A DNA stretch of 64,000 nucleotides, from contig NZ_BOOK01000027.1 of assembly GCF_016863195.1 (NCBI RefSeq), positions 62,001-126,000 of the forward strand, written 5' to 3'. This document shows positions 16,652 to 24,732 of the stretch, piece after piece (position 1 is the first letter of the stretch; every line of letters starts with the position of its first letter). The DNA is from Paraplanobispora takensis (GTDB taxonomy: Bacteria > Actinomycetota > Actinomycetes > Streptosporangiales > Streptosporangiaceae). A model generated the notes under the pieces. It had not been told where the DNA came from and made no database searches. It saw nothing but the letters and a program-made list of their open reading frames with translations. Position numbers and translations under genes: made by a program.

Positions 16652-17734
16652 TCAGGTTCGGCGGACGAGAAGGGAGTACTGCTCGGCGGACAGCCCGTAG
16701 GTCCAGCCGGCGGCGGCGATCGGGTCGTCGAGGAAGTCCGGCACGACCAGTCCGTACCGGCGGCGGCGCCCGTCGCGTTCGAGGGAGCCGTTGACCGCCA
16801 GGAGGACCCGGCTTCCCCGCCGCATGGCGAACAGCCGTAGTTCGGACCCGGGATTGCCGGGGTCGGGGGCGGAGGCGATCGGGCGCAACCCGGCCCCCTC
16901 GATGTAGGCCTCCCAGCCGATGCGCTCGATCGCGCACCGCCTGACCTCGACGTTGGCCTCCTGCTCGATCCGCCGGACGCCCGGATCCGTGATCACCCAG
17001 GCGGGCACGCGGGTGCCGTGCCAGGCGTGCACGTCCCACCCGTCCGCGTACCGCACGGCCGGGCCGTCCGCGCAGTGCAGCCGCACCTCGCCGTCGTCGC
17101 CCCCCGGCTCCGTGCGCACCTCCACGGGCCGCTCGGACACGACGCACACCTCCTCGCCGGGCCACCACCAGCCGCACGAGCGGGCCACCGTGGCCCACGC
17201 CTCGAACCGCCGGGTCTGCTCCGGGGTGAAGACCACGCCGGCCGCCCGGCGCAGGGCGTCGTAGTGGGCGATCCACGAGACGCACTGCGTGCCGTACCAG
17301 GTGTTCGCCGGGTGGTCCCGCGGATGGTGCGCCGACCACAGCGCCATGCGGAGCGACCTGTCGGCGGATCGCGAGAGCGGGCCGCGGACCCGCCGGCGGA
17401 TCATCTGGTCCATCGGCTGGTGGACCCATCTGACCCGGGCGTCGAGCTCGCGGCACAGCTCTCTCATCGCGGAGGTGAGGAGCGGCGGCAGGGGCCATCC
17501 GGACAGGTTCTCGACGGCGTCCGACGGCCGTGGCCGCGTCCCCGGCGGGGCGGTCACCAGGGCCGCCGCGGGTGAGGAGACCCAGTGGAAACGGGGTGGA
17601 GCCTGCCCGATCAGGCGGTACAGCTCCGAGATGGCGGCCTGTGCGGCCGGACGGTCGGCGGGCAGCGCCGACAGCGCCAGGCCCAGCCATTCTTCGCGGA
17701 TTGCGGCAGCTTCCCGCTGCACCAGAGCGCTCAC
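16652..17734 (-). CDS. DUF6745 domain-containing protein
   Basis: 360-aa protein of unknown biochemical role. The signature LHCADGPAVRYADGWDVHAWHG is typical of DUF6745-type proteins, in which repeated 'hcadGPAi.y.DG' segments occur. Trp-rich blocks (WWWPGEE, WIAHYDALRR) precede it. No signal peptide or membrane helix is visible. It is the first gene of a two-gene operon with the downstream hypothetical protein; the MarR/MFS pair upstream is divergent. The assignment rests on the motif only. Confidence 0.7.
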   Translation of the reverse strand: MSALVQREAAAIREEWLGLALSALPADRPAAQAAISELYRLIGQAPPRFHWVSSPAAALVTAPPGTRPRPSDAVENLSGWPLPPLLTSAMRELCRELDARVRWVHQPMDQMIRRRVRGPLSRSADRSLRMALWSAHHPRDHPANTWYGTQCVSWIAHYDALRRAAGVVFTPEQTRRFEAWATVARSCGWWWPGEEVCVVSERPVEVRTEPGGDDGEVRLHCADGPAVRYADGWDVHAWHGTRVPAWVITDPGVRRIEQEANVEVRRCAIERIGWEAYIEGAGLRPIASAPDPGNPGSELRLFAMRRGSRVLLAVNGSLERDGRRRRYGLVVPDFLDDPIAAAGWTYGLSAEQYSLLVRRT

Positions 17735-17885
17735 CGGATGAGGGTGGCGTCGTCCTTTCCAACGATCATGCTCACCATCGTGACAGACGCCCGCGGCGGA
17801 TGTCCATCACATATGTCCCGCTCCGCCCGGCGCGATCCCTTGCGGATAATCCGGAACGGGACCGTCTGCTACGTACGCTAGAGGG

Positions 17886-18374
17886 ATGACCGCCATGGCA
17901 CCCACCCGCACCGAGACGGACCTGTCGTTCCTGCTGGACCACACCGGCCACGTCCTGAGAACCCGGATGGCGGCGGCGCTCGCCGAGATCGGGCTGACGC
18001 CGCGCATGCACTGCGTGCTGGTCCACGCCCTGGAGGAGGAGCGCACGCAGATCCAGCTGGCCGAGCTCGGCGACATGGACAAGACCACGATGGTCGTCAC
18101 CGTCGACGCCCTGGAGGAGGCCGGCCTCGCCGAGCGCCGCCCGTCCGGCACGGACCGGCGGGCCCGGATCATCGCGGTCACCGGCAAGGGCGCGGAGGTC
18201 GCCAAGCGGAGCCAGGAGATCGTCGACGGCGTGCACAGGGACGCCCTGTGCTCGCTGCCCGACGACGAGCGCGAGGTGCTCGTGCGCGCCCTGAACCGCC
18301 TGGTGACGGGGCACCTGGCGACCCCGGCCGAGGTTCCGCAGCCGGTACGGCGGGCACGGCAGCGCACAAAGTAG
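17886..18374 (+). CDS. MarR family transcriptional regulator
   Basis: 162-aa winged-helix regulator: LAELGDMDKTTMVVTVDALEEAG is the HTH and SGTDRRARIIAVT the wing. GAGGG directly precedes the ATG. The MFS exporter gene follows 73 bp later on the same strand. The block TCTGCTACG occurs upstream of both genes (about 17866-17874 and 18408-18416), which may be a shared promoter or operator element. It probably controls drug export. Confidence 0.88.
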   Translation: MTAMAPTRTETDLSFLLDHTGHVLRTRMAAALAEIGLTPRMHCVLVHALEEERTQIQLAELGDMDKTTMVVTVDALEEAGLAERRPSGTDRRARIIAVTGKGAEVAKRSQEIVDGVHRDALCSLPDDEREVLVRALNRLVTGHLATPAEVPQPVRRARQRTK

Positions 18375-18447
18375 GACCGAAAGATATCGTCTCTAACAAA
18401 ACTATCTGCTACGGTCACTCCTGTTCCCTTCCGGACAGGAGGCCGTC

Positions 18448-19878
18448 ATGTCGCGTACCACCCCCTCTCCCCAGCAGACCCCCGCCAGGCCCCGATCGCG
18501 GTGGCCGGCACTGATCGTGCTGTCGGCCGCGATGCTGATGACGATCCTGGACGGCAGCATCGTGACCGTGGCGATGCCCGCCATCCAGCAGGATCTGGGC
18601 TTCTCGCCCGCCGGGCTCAGCTGGACCGTCAACGCCTACCTGATCGCCTTCGGCGGACTGCTGCTGCTGGCCGGTCGCCTGGGCGACCTCATCGGCCGCA
18701 AGGTCATGTTCCTGGCGGGGAACGCGGTCTTCACCGCCGCGTCGCTGCTGGCCGGACTGGCCGACGGGCCCGGCCTGCTGATCGCCGCCCGGTTCGGCCA
18801 GGGCGTCGGCAGCGCCATGGCCTCCGCCGTGGTCCTGGGCATCCTGGTGACGTTGTTCACCGCGCCCGCGGAGCGGGCGAAGGCGATCGGCGTCTTCAGC
18901 TTCACCGGCGCCGCCGGGGCCTCGATCGGCCAGGTCCTGGGCGGGATCCTCACCGACGCGTTCAGCTGGAACTGGATCTTCTTCATCAACCTGCCGATCG
19001 GGCTGGTCACCGTCGTGCTGGCGGTACGGGCGCTGCCGGACGACCGCGGGATCGGGTTCGCCGCCGGAGCCGACGTCATCGGCGCCGTGCTGGTCACCGC
19101 CGGGCTGATGCTGGGCATCTACACCGTGGTCAAGATCGAGGAGTACGGCTGGCTCGCCGCGCGCACCCTCGGCCTCGGCGCCGCCTCGCTCGCCCTGCTG
19201 GCCGCCTTCTTCGTCCGCCAGGCGACCGCCGCGACCCCGCTGATGCCCCTGCGCATCCTCCGCTCGCGCAACGTCGCGGGTGCCAACCTGGTCCAGATGC
19301 TGACGCTGTCGGCCATGTTCGCCTTCCAGATCATCGTCGCGCTCTACATGCAGAAGGTCCTCGGCTACGGTGCGCTCGCGACCGGCCTGGCGATGCTCCC
19401 CGCGGCGGTGTCCATCGGCGGGGTGTCCCTGTTCGTCTCGGCCCGGCTCAGCACCCGGTTCGGCGAGCGGGCCGTCCTGACGGCCGGCCTGGTGCTCCTG
19501 CTCGGGGCGATGGGCTGGCTCGTCCGCGTCCCGGTGGACGCGGACTACGTCCCCGACCTGCTCCCGGTGATGCTGCTCATCGCGGGCGGCGGGCTGGTGC
19601 TCCCGTCGCTGACCTCACTGGGCATGTCCGGCGCCCGGGCCGACGACGCCGGCCTGGCCTCCGGGCTGTTCAACACCACCCAGCAGATCGGCATGGCCGT
19701 CGGCGTCGCGGTGCTGTCCACGCTCGCCGCCTCGCGCACCCGGGAGCTGCTGGCGGCCGGGGACGGCGAGGCCTCCGCGCTGACCGGCGGCTATCACCTG
19801 GCCTTCGGCACCTCCGCCGCCCTGCTCGCCGCCGCCCTCCTCGTCACGCTGACCGTTCTGCGCCGGCCCCGGCCGTGA
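18448..19878 (+). CDS. MFS transporter, DHA2 (14-helix) drug:proton antiporter family
   Basis: 476-aa exporter with 14 membrane helices. DHA2 signatures are LDGSIVTVAMPAIQQDLG in helix 1, GRLGDLIGRKVMF (loop 2-3 motif A) and GAAGASIGQVLGGILTD in helix 5 (antiporter motif C). AGGAGG lies 7 bp before the ATG. It is likely co-regulated with the upstream MarR gene, a common layout for multidrug or self-resistance pumps. The substrate is not known. Confidence 0.93.
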   Translation: MSRTTPSPQQTPARPRSRWPALIVLSAAMLMTILDGSIVTVAMPAIQQDLGFSPAGLSWTVNAYLIAFGGLLLLAGRLGDLIGRKVMFLAGNAVFTAASLLAGLADGPGLLIAARFGQGVGSAMASAVVLGILVTLFTAPAERAKAIGVFSFTGAAGASIGQVLGGILTDAFSWNWIFFINLPIGLVTVVLAVRALPDDRGIGFAAGADVIGAVLVTAGLMLGIYTVVKIEEYGWLAARTLGLGAASLALLAAFFVRQATAATPLMPLRILRSRNVAGANLVQMLTLSAMFAFQIIVALYMQKVLGYGALATGLAMLPAAVSIGGVSLFVSARLSTRFGERAVLTAGLVLLLGAMGWLVRVPVDADYVPDLLPVMLLIAGGGLVLPSLTSLGMSGARADDAGLASGLFNTTQQIGMAVGVAVLSTLAASRTRELLAAGDGEASALTGGYHLAFGTSAALLAAALLVTLTVLRRPRP

Positions 19879-19881
19879 GGG

Positions 19882-20796
19882 TCAGGGCAGCCAGTCGCGG
19901 CGGGGGTCGTACTCCATCCACCGGTTCCGCCGGCCCTCCTCGACGACGGCGGCCAGCAGGGGGTCGAGGAGATGACCGGTCTCCTCCCGCCGCCACAGGA
20001 GCGACCACGCGTACAGGGGCGTCGGCTCCAGCAGGGGGATCGAACGGATCCCCGGGATCTCGGGAAGAGCGCTGTCGGCGGGGAACAGGGAGAAAAAGGT
20101 GGGATCCGCCACGATCCGGGCCGCGAAGTGGTCCAGTCCCAGGTTGGGACCGCCGGCGTGCCCGGCGACGCCGAAGCGGTCGGCGAAGCGGCGCAGGAAG
20201 TCGAGGCGGTCCAGCGGCCCGGGGGTCCACAGCACGCTGCCGCGCAGCTGGTCCGGTCTCAGGTACGGCTCCGCCGCCAGCGGATGGCCGGCGCTGACCA
20301 CCGCGTCGACCGGCTCCAGCCGTACCAGGCGGTGGGTGAGGCCGTCGTCCAGGGGCGGGTGGACCCGGCCGAAACCGGCGTCGATCTCGTGGTGCAGGAG
20401 CGCGGCCGACACCGACGGCAGGTCGCGCCCGTGCCCCAGCTCCAGTTCGAGCCGCTCGTCACGGGCCGCCACCTGGGCGAGCGTGCGCATCGGCGCGTAG
20501 AGGTGTCCCCAGACGTCCACCCGCAGGGGCCGCCGTACCTCGGTGACCGCCGCGGCGGCCAGCTCGCCCGCGGCCAGCGCCCGCCGGGCGGGGTCGAGGA
20601 AACGCCCGCCGGGCCCGGTGAGGCGTACCCCCTGACCACCGCGGTCGAACAGGCGGGCGCCGAGCCGGGTCTCCAGCGCGGCGATCCGCTTGGACAGGGC
20701 CTGCTGGGAGATCGACAACCGCTCGGCCGCCCTGCCGAAGTGCAGTTCCTCCGCCGCGAGCACGAACGCACGCACCTGCGCGAGGTCGAGATCCAC
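19882..20796 (-). CDS. LysR family transcriptional regulator
   Basis: 304-aa LysR-type regulator. The N-terminal HTH is LHFGRAAERLSISQQALSKRI with the following ALETRLGARLFDR; the periplasmic-binding-like effector domain starts near residue 90. The gene is divergent from a quinone oxidoreductase gene, with a GACAACC/GGTTGTC dyad in the gap. It is probably an activator of that oxidoreductase responding to a small ligand. Its 3' end lies 3 bp from the convergent MFS stop. Confidence 0.93.
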   Translation of the reverse strand: MDLDLAQVRAFVLAAEELHFGRAAERLSISQQALSKRIAALETRLGARLFDRGGQGVRLTGPGGRFLDPARRALAAGELAAAAVTEVRRPLRVDVWGHLYAPMRTLAQVAARDERLELELGHGRDLPSVSAALLHHEIDAGFGRVHPPLDDGLTHRLVRLEPVDAVVSAGHPLAAEPYLRPDQLRGSVLWTPGPLDRLDFLRRFADRFGVAGHAGGPNLGLDHFAARIVADPTFFSLFPADSALPEIPGIRSIPLLEPTPLYAWSLLWRREETGHLLDPLLAAVVEEGRRNRWMEYDPRRDWLP

Positions 20797-20811
20797 GGCC
20801 TCACCTTAGAT

Positions 20812-20828
20812 GACAACCACCGGTTGTC
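20812..20828. promoter_or_regulatory. LysR-type operator GACAACC-ACC-GGTTGTC
   Basis: Perfect 7-bp arms with a 3-bp spacer, followed at 20841-20850 by a half-site-like CGGTTGTTGG. It is in the gap between the divergent LysR and oxidoreductase genes. A full dyad plus an extra half-site is the usual LysR recognition and activation arrangement. Confidence 0.68.
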
Positions 20829-20875
20829 GGCCACTCGCGCCGGTTGTTGGCCGCCGCAGGGGCCGGGTGGCTTTC

Positions 20876-21808
20876 ATGGTCGTCATGAAGAGATTGATCG
20901 CCACGGGCGAGCCCTCCAGCCCCGTCGAGCTCGCCGAAGACACCCAGCCCGTTCCCGCCGCCGACGAGGCCCTGATCAGGGTCGAGGCGTTCTCGGTCAA
21001 CAGGGGCGAGACGTTCCTGCTGGAGAACCCCGACCCCGGGCTGCGCCCCGGCAAGGACGTCGCCGGCCTGGTCGTGCAGGCCGCCGCCGACGGCACCGGT
21101 CCCGCCGTCGGCACGCGCGTCGTCGGCCACCCGCCCGCCGGGGGCTGGGCCGAGTACGCCGCCGTGCCGACCCACTCGCTGGCCGTCCTGCCGGACTCGG
21201 TCGGCGCCGTCGAGGCCGCCGCGCTCCCGCTCGCCGGCATCACGGCACTGCGCCTGCTGCGTACGGCGGGCGCGGTGACGGGCGCCCGCCTGCTGCTCAC
21301 CGGCGCCTCCGGCGGGGTCGGTCACTACCTCACCGAGCTCGCCGCCAACGCCGGGGCGGAGGTCACCGCGGTGACGGCCTCGCCGGAGCGCGGGCGGCGG
21401 CTGACCGAGCTGGGCGCCGCGCACGTCGTGCACGACCTCGCCGACGCGCGGGGGACCTTCGACCTGGTGCTGGAGTCCACCGGCGGCCCCGCCCTGCCGG
21501 CCGCGCTCGCCCGGCTGCGCCCCGGCGGCACCCTCCTCTGGTACGGCCAGGCCAGCCGTACCCCGGTCACCCTGAACTTCTTCGACCTGTTCGACGGCCC
21601 CGAGGGCGCGAGCATCAGGCACTTCCACTACGCCGGCGACCCCTACGGTCCCGACCTGGAGACCCTGGTCCGGCTCGTGGACACCGGACGGCTCCGGCCA
21701 GAGGTGGGCCGGGTCGCCGACTGGGCCGACAGCGCGTCGGTCCTGGTCGACCTGCGGGACCGGCGCATCAGGGGAAAGGCCGTGCTCACGATCGGAGGAG
21801 CGCGGTAG
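20876..21808 (+). CDS. zinc-binding dehydrogenase family / quinone oxidoreductase
   Basis: 310-aa medium-chain reductase of the quinone oxidoreductase type. The N-terminal GroES-like domain has IRVEAFSVNRGE; the cofactor motif LTGASGGVGHYLTELAA marks the Rossmann fold. Catalytic zinc ligands are absent, as in QOR proteins. The start is ATG 20876 (GGTGG upstream) or ATG 20885, three codons later. It is divergent from a LysR gene and a likely target of it. Confidence 0.9.
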   Translation: MVVMKRLIATGEPSSPVELAEDTQPVPAADEALIRVEAFSVNRGETFLLENPDPGLRPGKDVAGLVVQAAADGTGPAVGTRVVGHPPAGGWAEYAAVPTHSLAVLPDSVGAVEAAALPLAGITALRLLRTAGAVTGARLLLTGASGGVGHYLTELAANAGAEVTAVTASPERGRRLTELGAAHVVHDLADARGTFDLVLESTGGPALPAALARLRPGGTLLWYGQASRTPVTLNFFDLFDGPEGASIRHFHYAGDPYGPDLETLVRLVDTGRLRPEVGRVADWADSASVLVDLRDRRIRGKAVLTIGGAR

Positions 21809-21919
21809 AGGGCACCGCACGCCACCGGACCGGGCCCACCGGCGGGGCCGGATACACGGTGGACGTCACGGTGATCACCGGTGCGGTCGCCGTCGTGATC
21901 GGGGCTCCGGCCGAGTACC

Positions 21920-22504
21920 TCACGCCGGCCGTACTGGAGGGCTGACCCCCTCCGGCCGGTACTCCAGCAGGACGAGACGCGAGTCGAGCACCCTCGTCCC
22001 GGCCAGCTCCAGGCCGGTCCGGGGGTGGCCCGCGAAGGCGGGTTCCCGCCCGTCGCCGCCCAGTGTGAGGGGGAAGACCATCAGCCGGAGCCGGTCGACC
22101 AGCCCCAGCTCCAGCAGGCCCCGCACCAGCATGAGGCTGCCGATCGAGCGCAGCGGTACCTCCGACTCCCACTTGAGCGCCCCGATCCCCTCGGCGAGGT
22201 CACCGTGGATGAGCCGCGTGTTCTTCCAGGAGAGCGGCTCTCGCAGGGTGTTGGAGAAGACGGCCTTCGGGAGGTCGTTCATCCGGGCGCTCGCCTCGTC
22301 GACGGCCGAGGACGAGATCTCCGCCAGTGCCTCATAGGTGACGCGCCCCATGACCAGGATCTGGGGCGCCTCGCTCTCCCGGCGCACCCACGCGTCGAGG
22401 TCCGCGCCCGGACAGTCGAAGAAGGCGCCGGTGTCCACCCCGGCGGCGAAGCCGTCGAGCGTCACGAACAGGTCTGCAGTCAGATCGGCCACGGTCGACT
22501 CCAT
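21920..22504 (-). CDS. dihydrofolate reductase family protein (RibD C-terminal-like)
   Basis: 194-aa protein of the DHFR/RibD-C superfamily: MESTVADLTADLFVTLDGFA, LVMGRVTYEALAEI, and VRGLLELGLVDRLRLMVFPL are the recurrent strands. Such proteins bind NADPH; the substrate is usually unknown. The start is ATG 22504; a longer upstream frame would run through the 20-bp tandem repeat and towards the divergent alcohol dehydrogenase. It stands alone, convergent to the quinone oxidoreductase. Confidence 0.88.
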   Translation of the reverse strand: MESTVADLTADLFVTLDGFAAGVDTGAFFDCPGADLDAWVRRESEAPQILVMGRVTYEALAEISSSAVDEASARMNDLPKAVFSNTLREPLSWKNTRLIHGDLAEGIGALKWESEVPLRSIGSLMLVRGLLELGLVDRLRLMVFPLTLGGDGREPAFAGHPRTGLELAGTRVLDSRLVLLEYRPEGVSPPVRPA

Positions 22505-22526
22505 CCGGTTCCGGGAGGGGTCCCAG

Positions 22527-22566
22527 TCTCTCAGCTTCTCTACAGCTCTCTCAGCCTCTCCACAGC
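22527..22566. repeat. tandem repeat, 2 x 20 bp pyrimidine-rich
   Basis: TCTCTCAGCTTCTCTACAGC at 22527 is followed directly by an 18/20 copy at 22547. It lies in the divergent gap between the DHFR-like gene and the alcohol dehydrogenase gene. It may be a double binding site or a replication slippage product. Confidence 0.8.
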
Positions 22567-22628
22567 TCGTATGAACGATTCTTGGTCGTACCGGTCTTTT
22601 CCGTACAGCCATGACAGGAAGTGGGCGC

Positions 22629-23591
22629 ATGAGAGCAGCCGTCTACACCCGGTTCGGCCCTCCCGAGGTCCTCACCCTGCACCAGGTGCCCAAGCCGGAA
22701 CCCCGGGAGGGCGAGGTGCTCATCCGCGTGCGGGCGATGACGGTCACCTCGGCGGAGTGCGCCATGCGCCGCGGCGAGCCGCTGTGGGGCAGGGTCGTCC
22801 TCGGGATCCTCCGCCCACGGGCCAGGATGCGCAGGCTGGGCACCGAGCTGGCCGGGGAGGTCGAGGAGGTGGGCGCCGGGGTCACCCGGTTCCGGCCCGG
22901 TGACGAGGTCTTCGGGTTCACCGGGTTCCGGCTCGGCGCCAACGCCGAGTACGTGTGCCTGCCGCAGCGGGCCTCGCTGGCGCCCAAGCCGGTGAACACC
23001 GGCTTCGAGGAGGCCGCCGCCGCGGTGGACGGCGCCTCGACGGCGCTGTACTTCCTCCGCAAGGCCGGGGCCCGCGACGGCCGGAAGATCCTGGTGTACG
23101 GCGCGTCCGGCAGCATCGGCACCTACGCCGTGCAACTCGCCAAACACTTCGGAGCGCACGTCACGGCGGTGTGCGGCCCCCGGAACACCGCCCTGGTCAC
23201 CGAGCTGGGGGCCGACGAGGTGATCGACTACACCGAGGAGGACTACAGCCGGAGCGGCGCGGCCTACGACATCGTCTTCGACACCCTGGGCAAGACCTCG
23301 TTCTCGCGGGCCAGAGCCGTACTGACGCCCACGGGCCGGTACGTGGCCACCACGGGGCTGCACAACACCTTCCTGTCGCTGGGGACGTCGCTGTCGCGCG
23401 GCAGGAAGGTGGTGACGGGGATGTCGGTGGACAAGAACGACGCCCTGGTCTTCGTCAAGGAGCTCATCGAGGCGGGGAAGCTGCGGATCGTCATCGACCG
23501 GCGCTATCCCTTCGAGCGGCTGGCCGAGGCGCACCGCTATGTCGAGACCGGCCACAAGAGCGGCAACGTTGTGATCACCCTCGCTCCCTGA
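22629..23591 (+). CDS. NAD(P)-dependent alcohol dehydrogenase, MDR family
   Basis: 320-aa medium-chain dehydrogenase/reductase: MRAAVYTRFGPPEVLTL start, TELAGEVEEVGAGV, and cofactor motif VYGASGSIGTYAVQLAKHFG. No zinc Cys cluster is visible, so it is of the quinone reductase-like/RTN4IP1-like type. The start is ATG 22629, with AGGAAG 7 bp upstream; ATG 22611 is the longer alternative. It is divergent from the DHFR-like gene. Confidence 0.9.
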   Translation: MRAAVYTRFGPPEVLTLHQVPKPEPREGEVLIRVRAMTVTSAECAMRRGEPLWGRVVLGILRPRARMRRLGTELAGEVEEVGAGVTRFRPGDEVFGFTGFRLGANAEYVCLPQRASLAPKPVNTGFEEAAAAVDGASTALYFLRKAGARDGRKILVYGASGSIGTYAVQLAKHFGAHVTAVCGPRNTALVTELGADEVIDYTEEDYSRSGAAYDIVFDTLGKTSFSRARAVLTPTGRYVATTGLHNTFLSLGTSLSRGRKVVTGMSVDKNDALVFVKELIEAGKLRIVIDRRYPFERLAEAHRYVETGHKSGNVVITLAP

Positions 23592-23714
23592 CCGGCCCAC
23601 GGCCCCGGAGGAACGCCCATACCATCCCAGGGGAGCTTCTCCTTTCCGCCGGATACCGTGCAAGAATTTCCACAGACGAGCTGAACGGCACGCGAGGACA
23701 AGGACGGATCCCCT

Positions 23715-24611
23715 ATGAGGCGATGGGTTGTCCCGGCGGTCGCCGTACTGCTCGCGTCCGTACCGGTCACCGCGAGTCCCGCCGCCGCGAGCACCGCCGT
23801 CGTGCGGGCGGGCGCCCCCGATCCGGTGCGGGCGGTCGATCGGCAGTCGCGCGACGAGCGCGGCGTCCGGATCTCCGAGACCAGCCGCTATTTCTTCGGT
23901 GAGAAGTCGAAGGTCTCCGGGAGCGGGACCAGGATCAGCGGTGACCTCCAGCTGTCCCCGTCGGGTCCGGTGGCGGCGAAGTTCACCTGGTGGAACCTGT
24001 CCCGGCCGAAGGGCGGGGGACTCCCGTCCGAGAAGTCGGAGCCCTACCGGGTGATCCGCGTCGGCAAGAACGTGTACGACTCCAGGAACACCTATCCGGG
24101 ACCGGTTCCCGAGGGCAGGAAGTGGATCCGGTTCCCGAACGATCACCGGGGGGCCGCGGCCCGGGACATGGCGCAGGACGCCAGCCTGCAGCCGATCGAC
24201 CTGTACGACCCGGCCACGATGAAGGCCGTGCTGAAGTGCTCGACGAGCACGCCCGTCTCCGGCGGTTTCCTCTACCGGGGCACCATCGGTTACCGCGAGC
24301 TGAGCAAGGTGTCCAAGGGGACCTTCCTCAGCTGGACCTCGGGCCGGCCCGTCACCGCCAAGAGCAAGGGGAAGGTCTCCTGGCGGCTCTGGACCGACCG
24401 CCGCGGCCTGCCCACCCGCCTGGTCACCACCGACACCGTGGGAACGGGCAAGGATCCGCTGGTCAAGCGGAGCGACACGCGTTACACCCGCTGGGGGTCC
24501 CGCCTCGTCGTCACCGCCCCGCCCGCCGACGAGGTCATCGGCGAGGCCGCGCTGCGGGAGTACGTCCGCAGGCAGAACGAGCCCATCCCGGAAGACTCCG
24601 GGAACACCTGA
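23715..24611 (+). CDS. secreted protein of unknown function
   Basis: 298-aa exported protein with a Sec signal peptide (MRRWVVPAVAVLLASVPVTASPAAA). There is no lipobox Cys, so it is secreted or cell-wall-associated rather than a lipoprotein. The mature part is beta-rich with WSLRL/YRELSKVSKGTF-type strands, reminiscent of LolA/LppX-like lipid-binding folds of actinobacterial proteins; that resemblance is weak. A ribosome-binding site AAGGACGG precedes ATG 23715. It stands alone, just before a secreted glycosidase gene. Confidence 0.75.
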   Translation: MRRWVVPAVAVLLASVPVTASPAAASTAVVRAGAPDPVRAVDRQSRDERGVRISETSRYFFGEKSKVSGSGTRISGDLQLSPSGPVAAKFTWWNLSRPKGGGLPSEKSEPYRVIRVGKNVYDSRNTYPGPVPEGRKWIRFPNDHRGAAARDMAQDASLQPIDLYDPATMKAVLKCSTSTPVSGGFLYRGTIGYRELSKVSKGTFLSWTSGRPVTAKSKGKVSWRLWTDRRGLPTRLVTTDTVGTGKDPLVKRSDTRYTRWGSRLVVTAPPADEVIGEAALREYVRRQNEPIPEDSGNT

Positions 24612-24732
24612 GCGCCCCTGCGGCGTGAAAGTTTCATCACCGGTTGACCGGATGCGGGGCGGACATCCATGATCATGGTGCCTCGGTCAGGGGGCGTCGA
24701 GTGAATGCCGCTACCCGTTGCGAGGTACGCCG

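Noticed and set aside
20501-21945. Long frames in other phases over the LysR/quinone oxidoreductase region
   Set aside because: Low-complexity Arg/Gly/Pro translations that overlap genes with recognisable domains.
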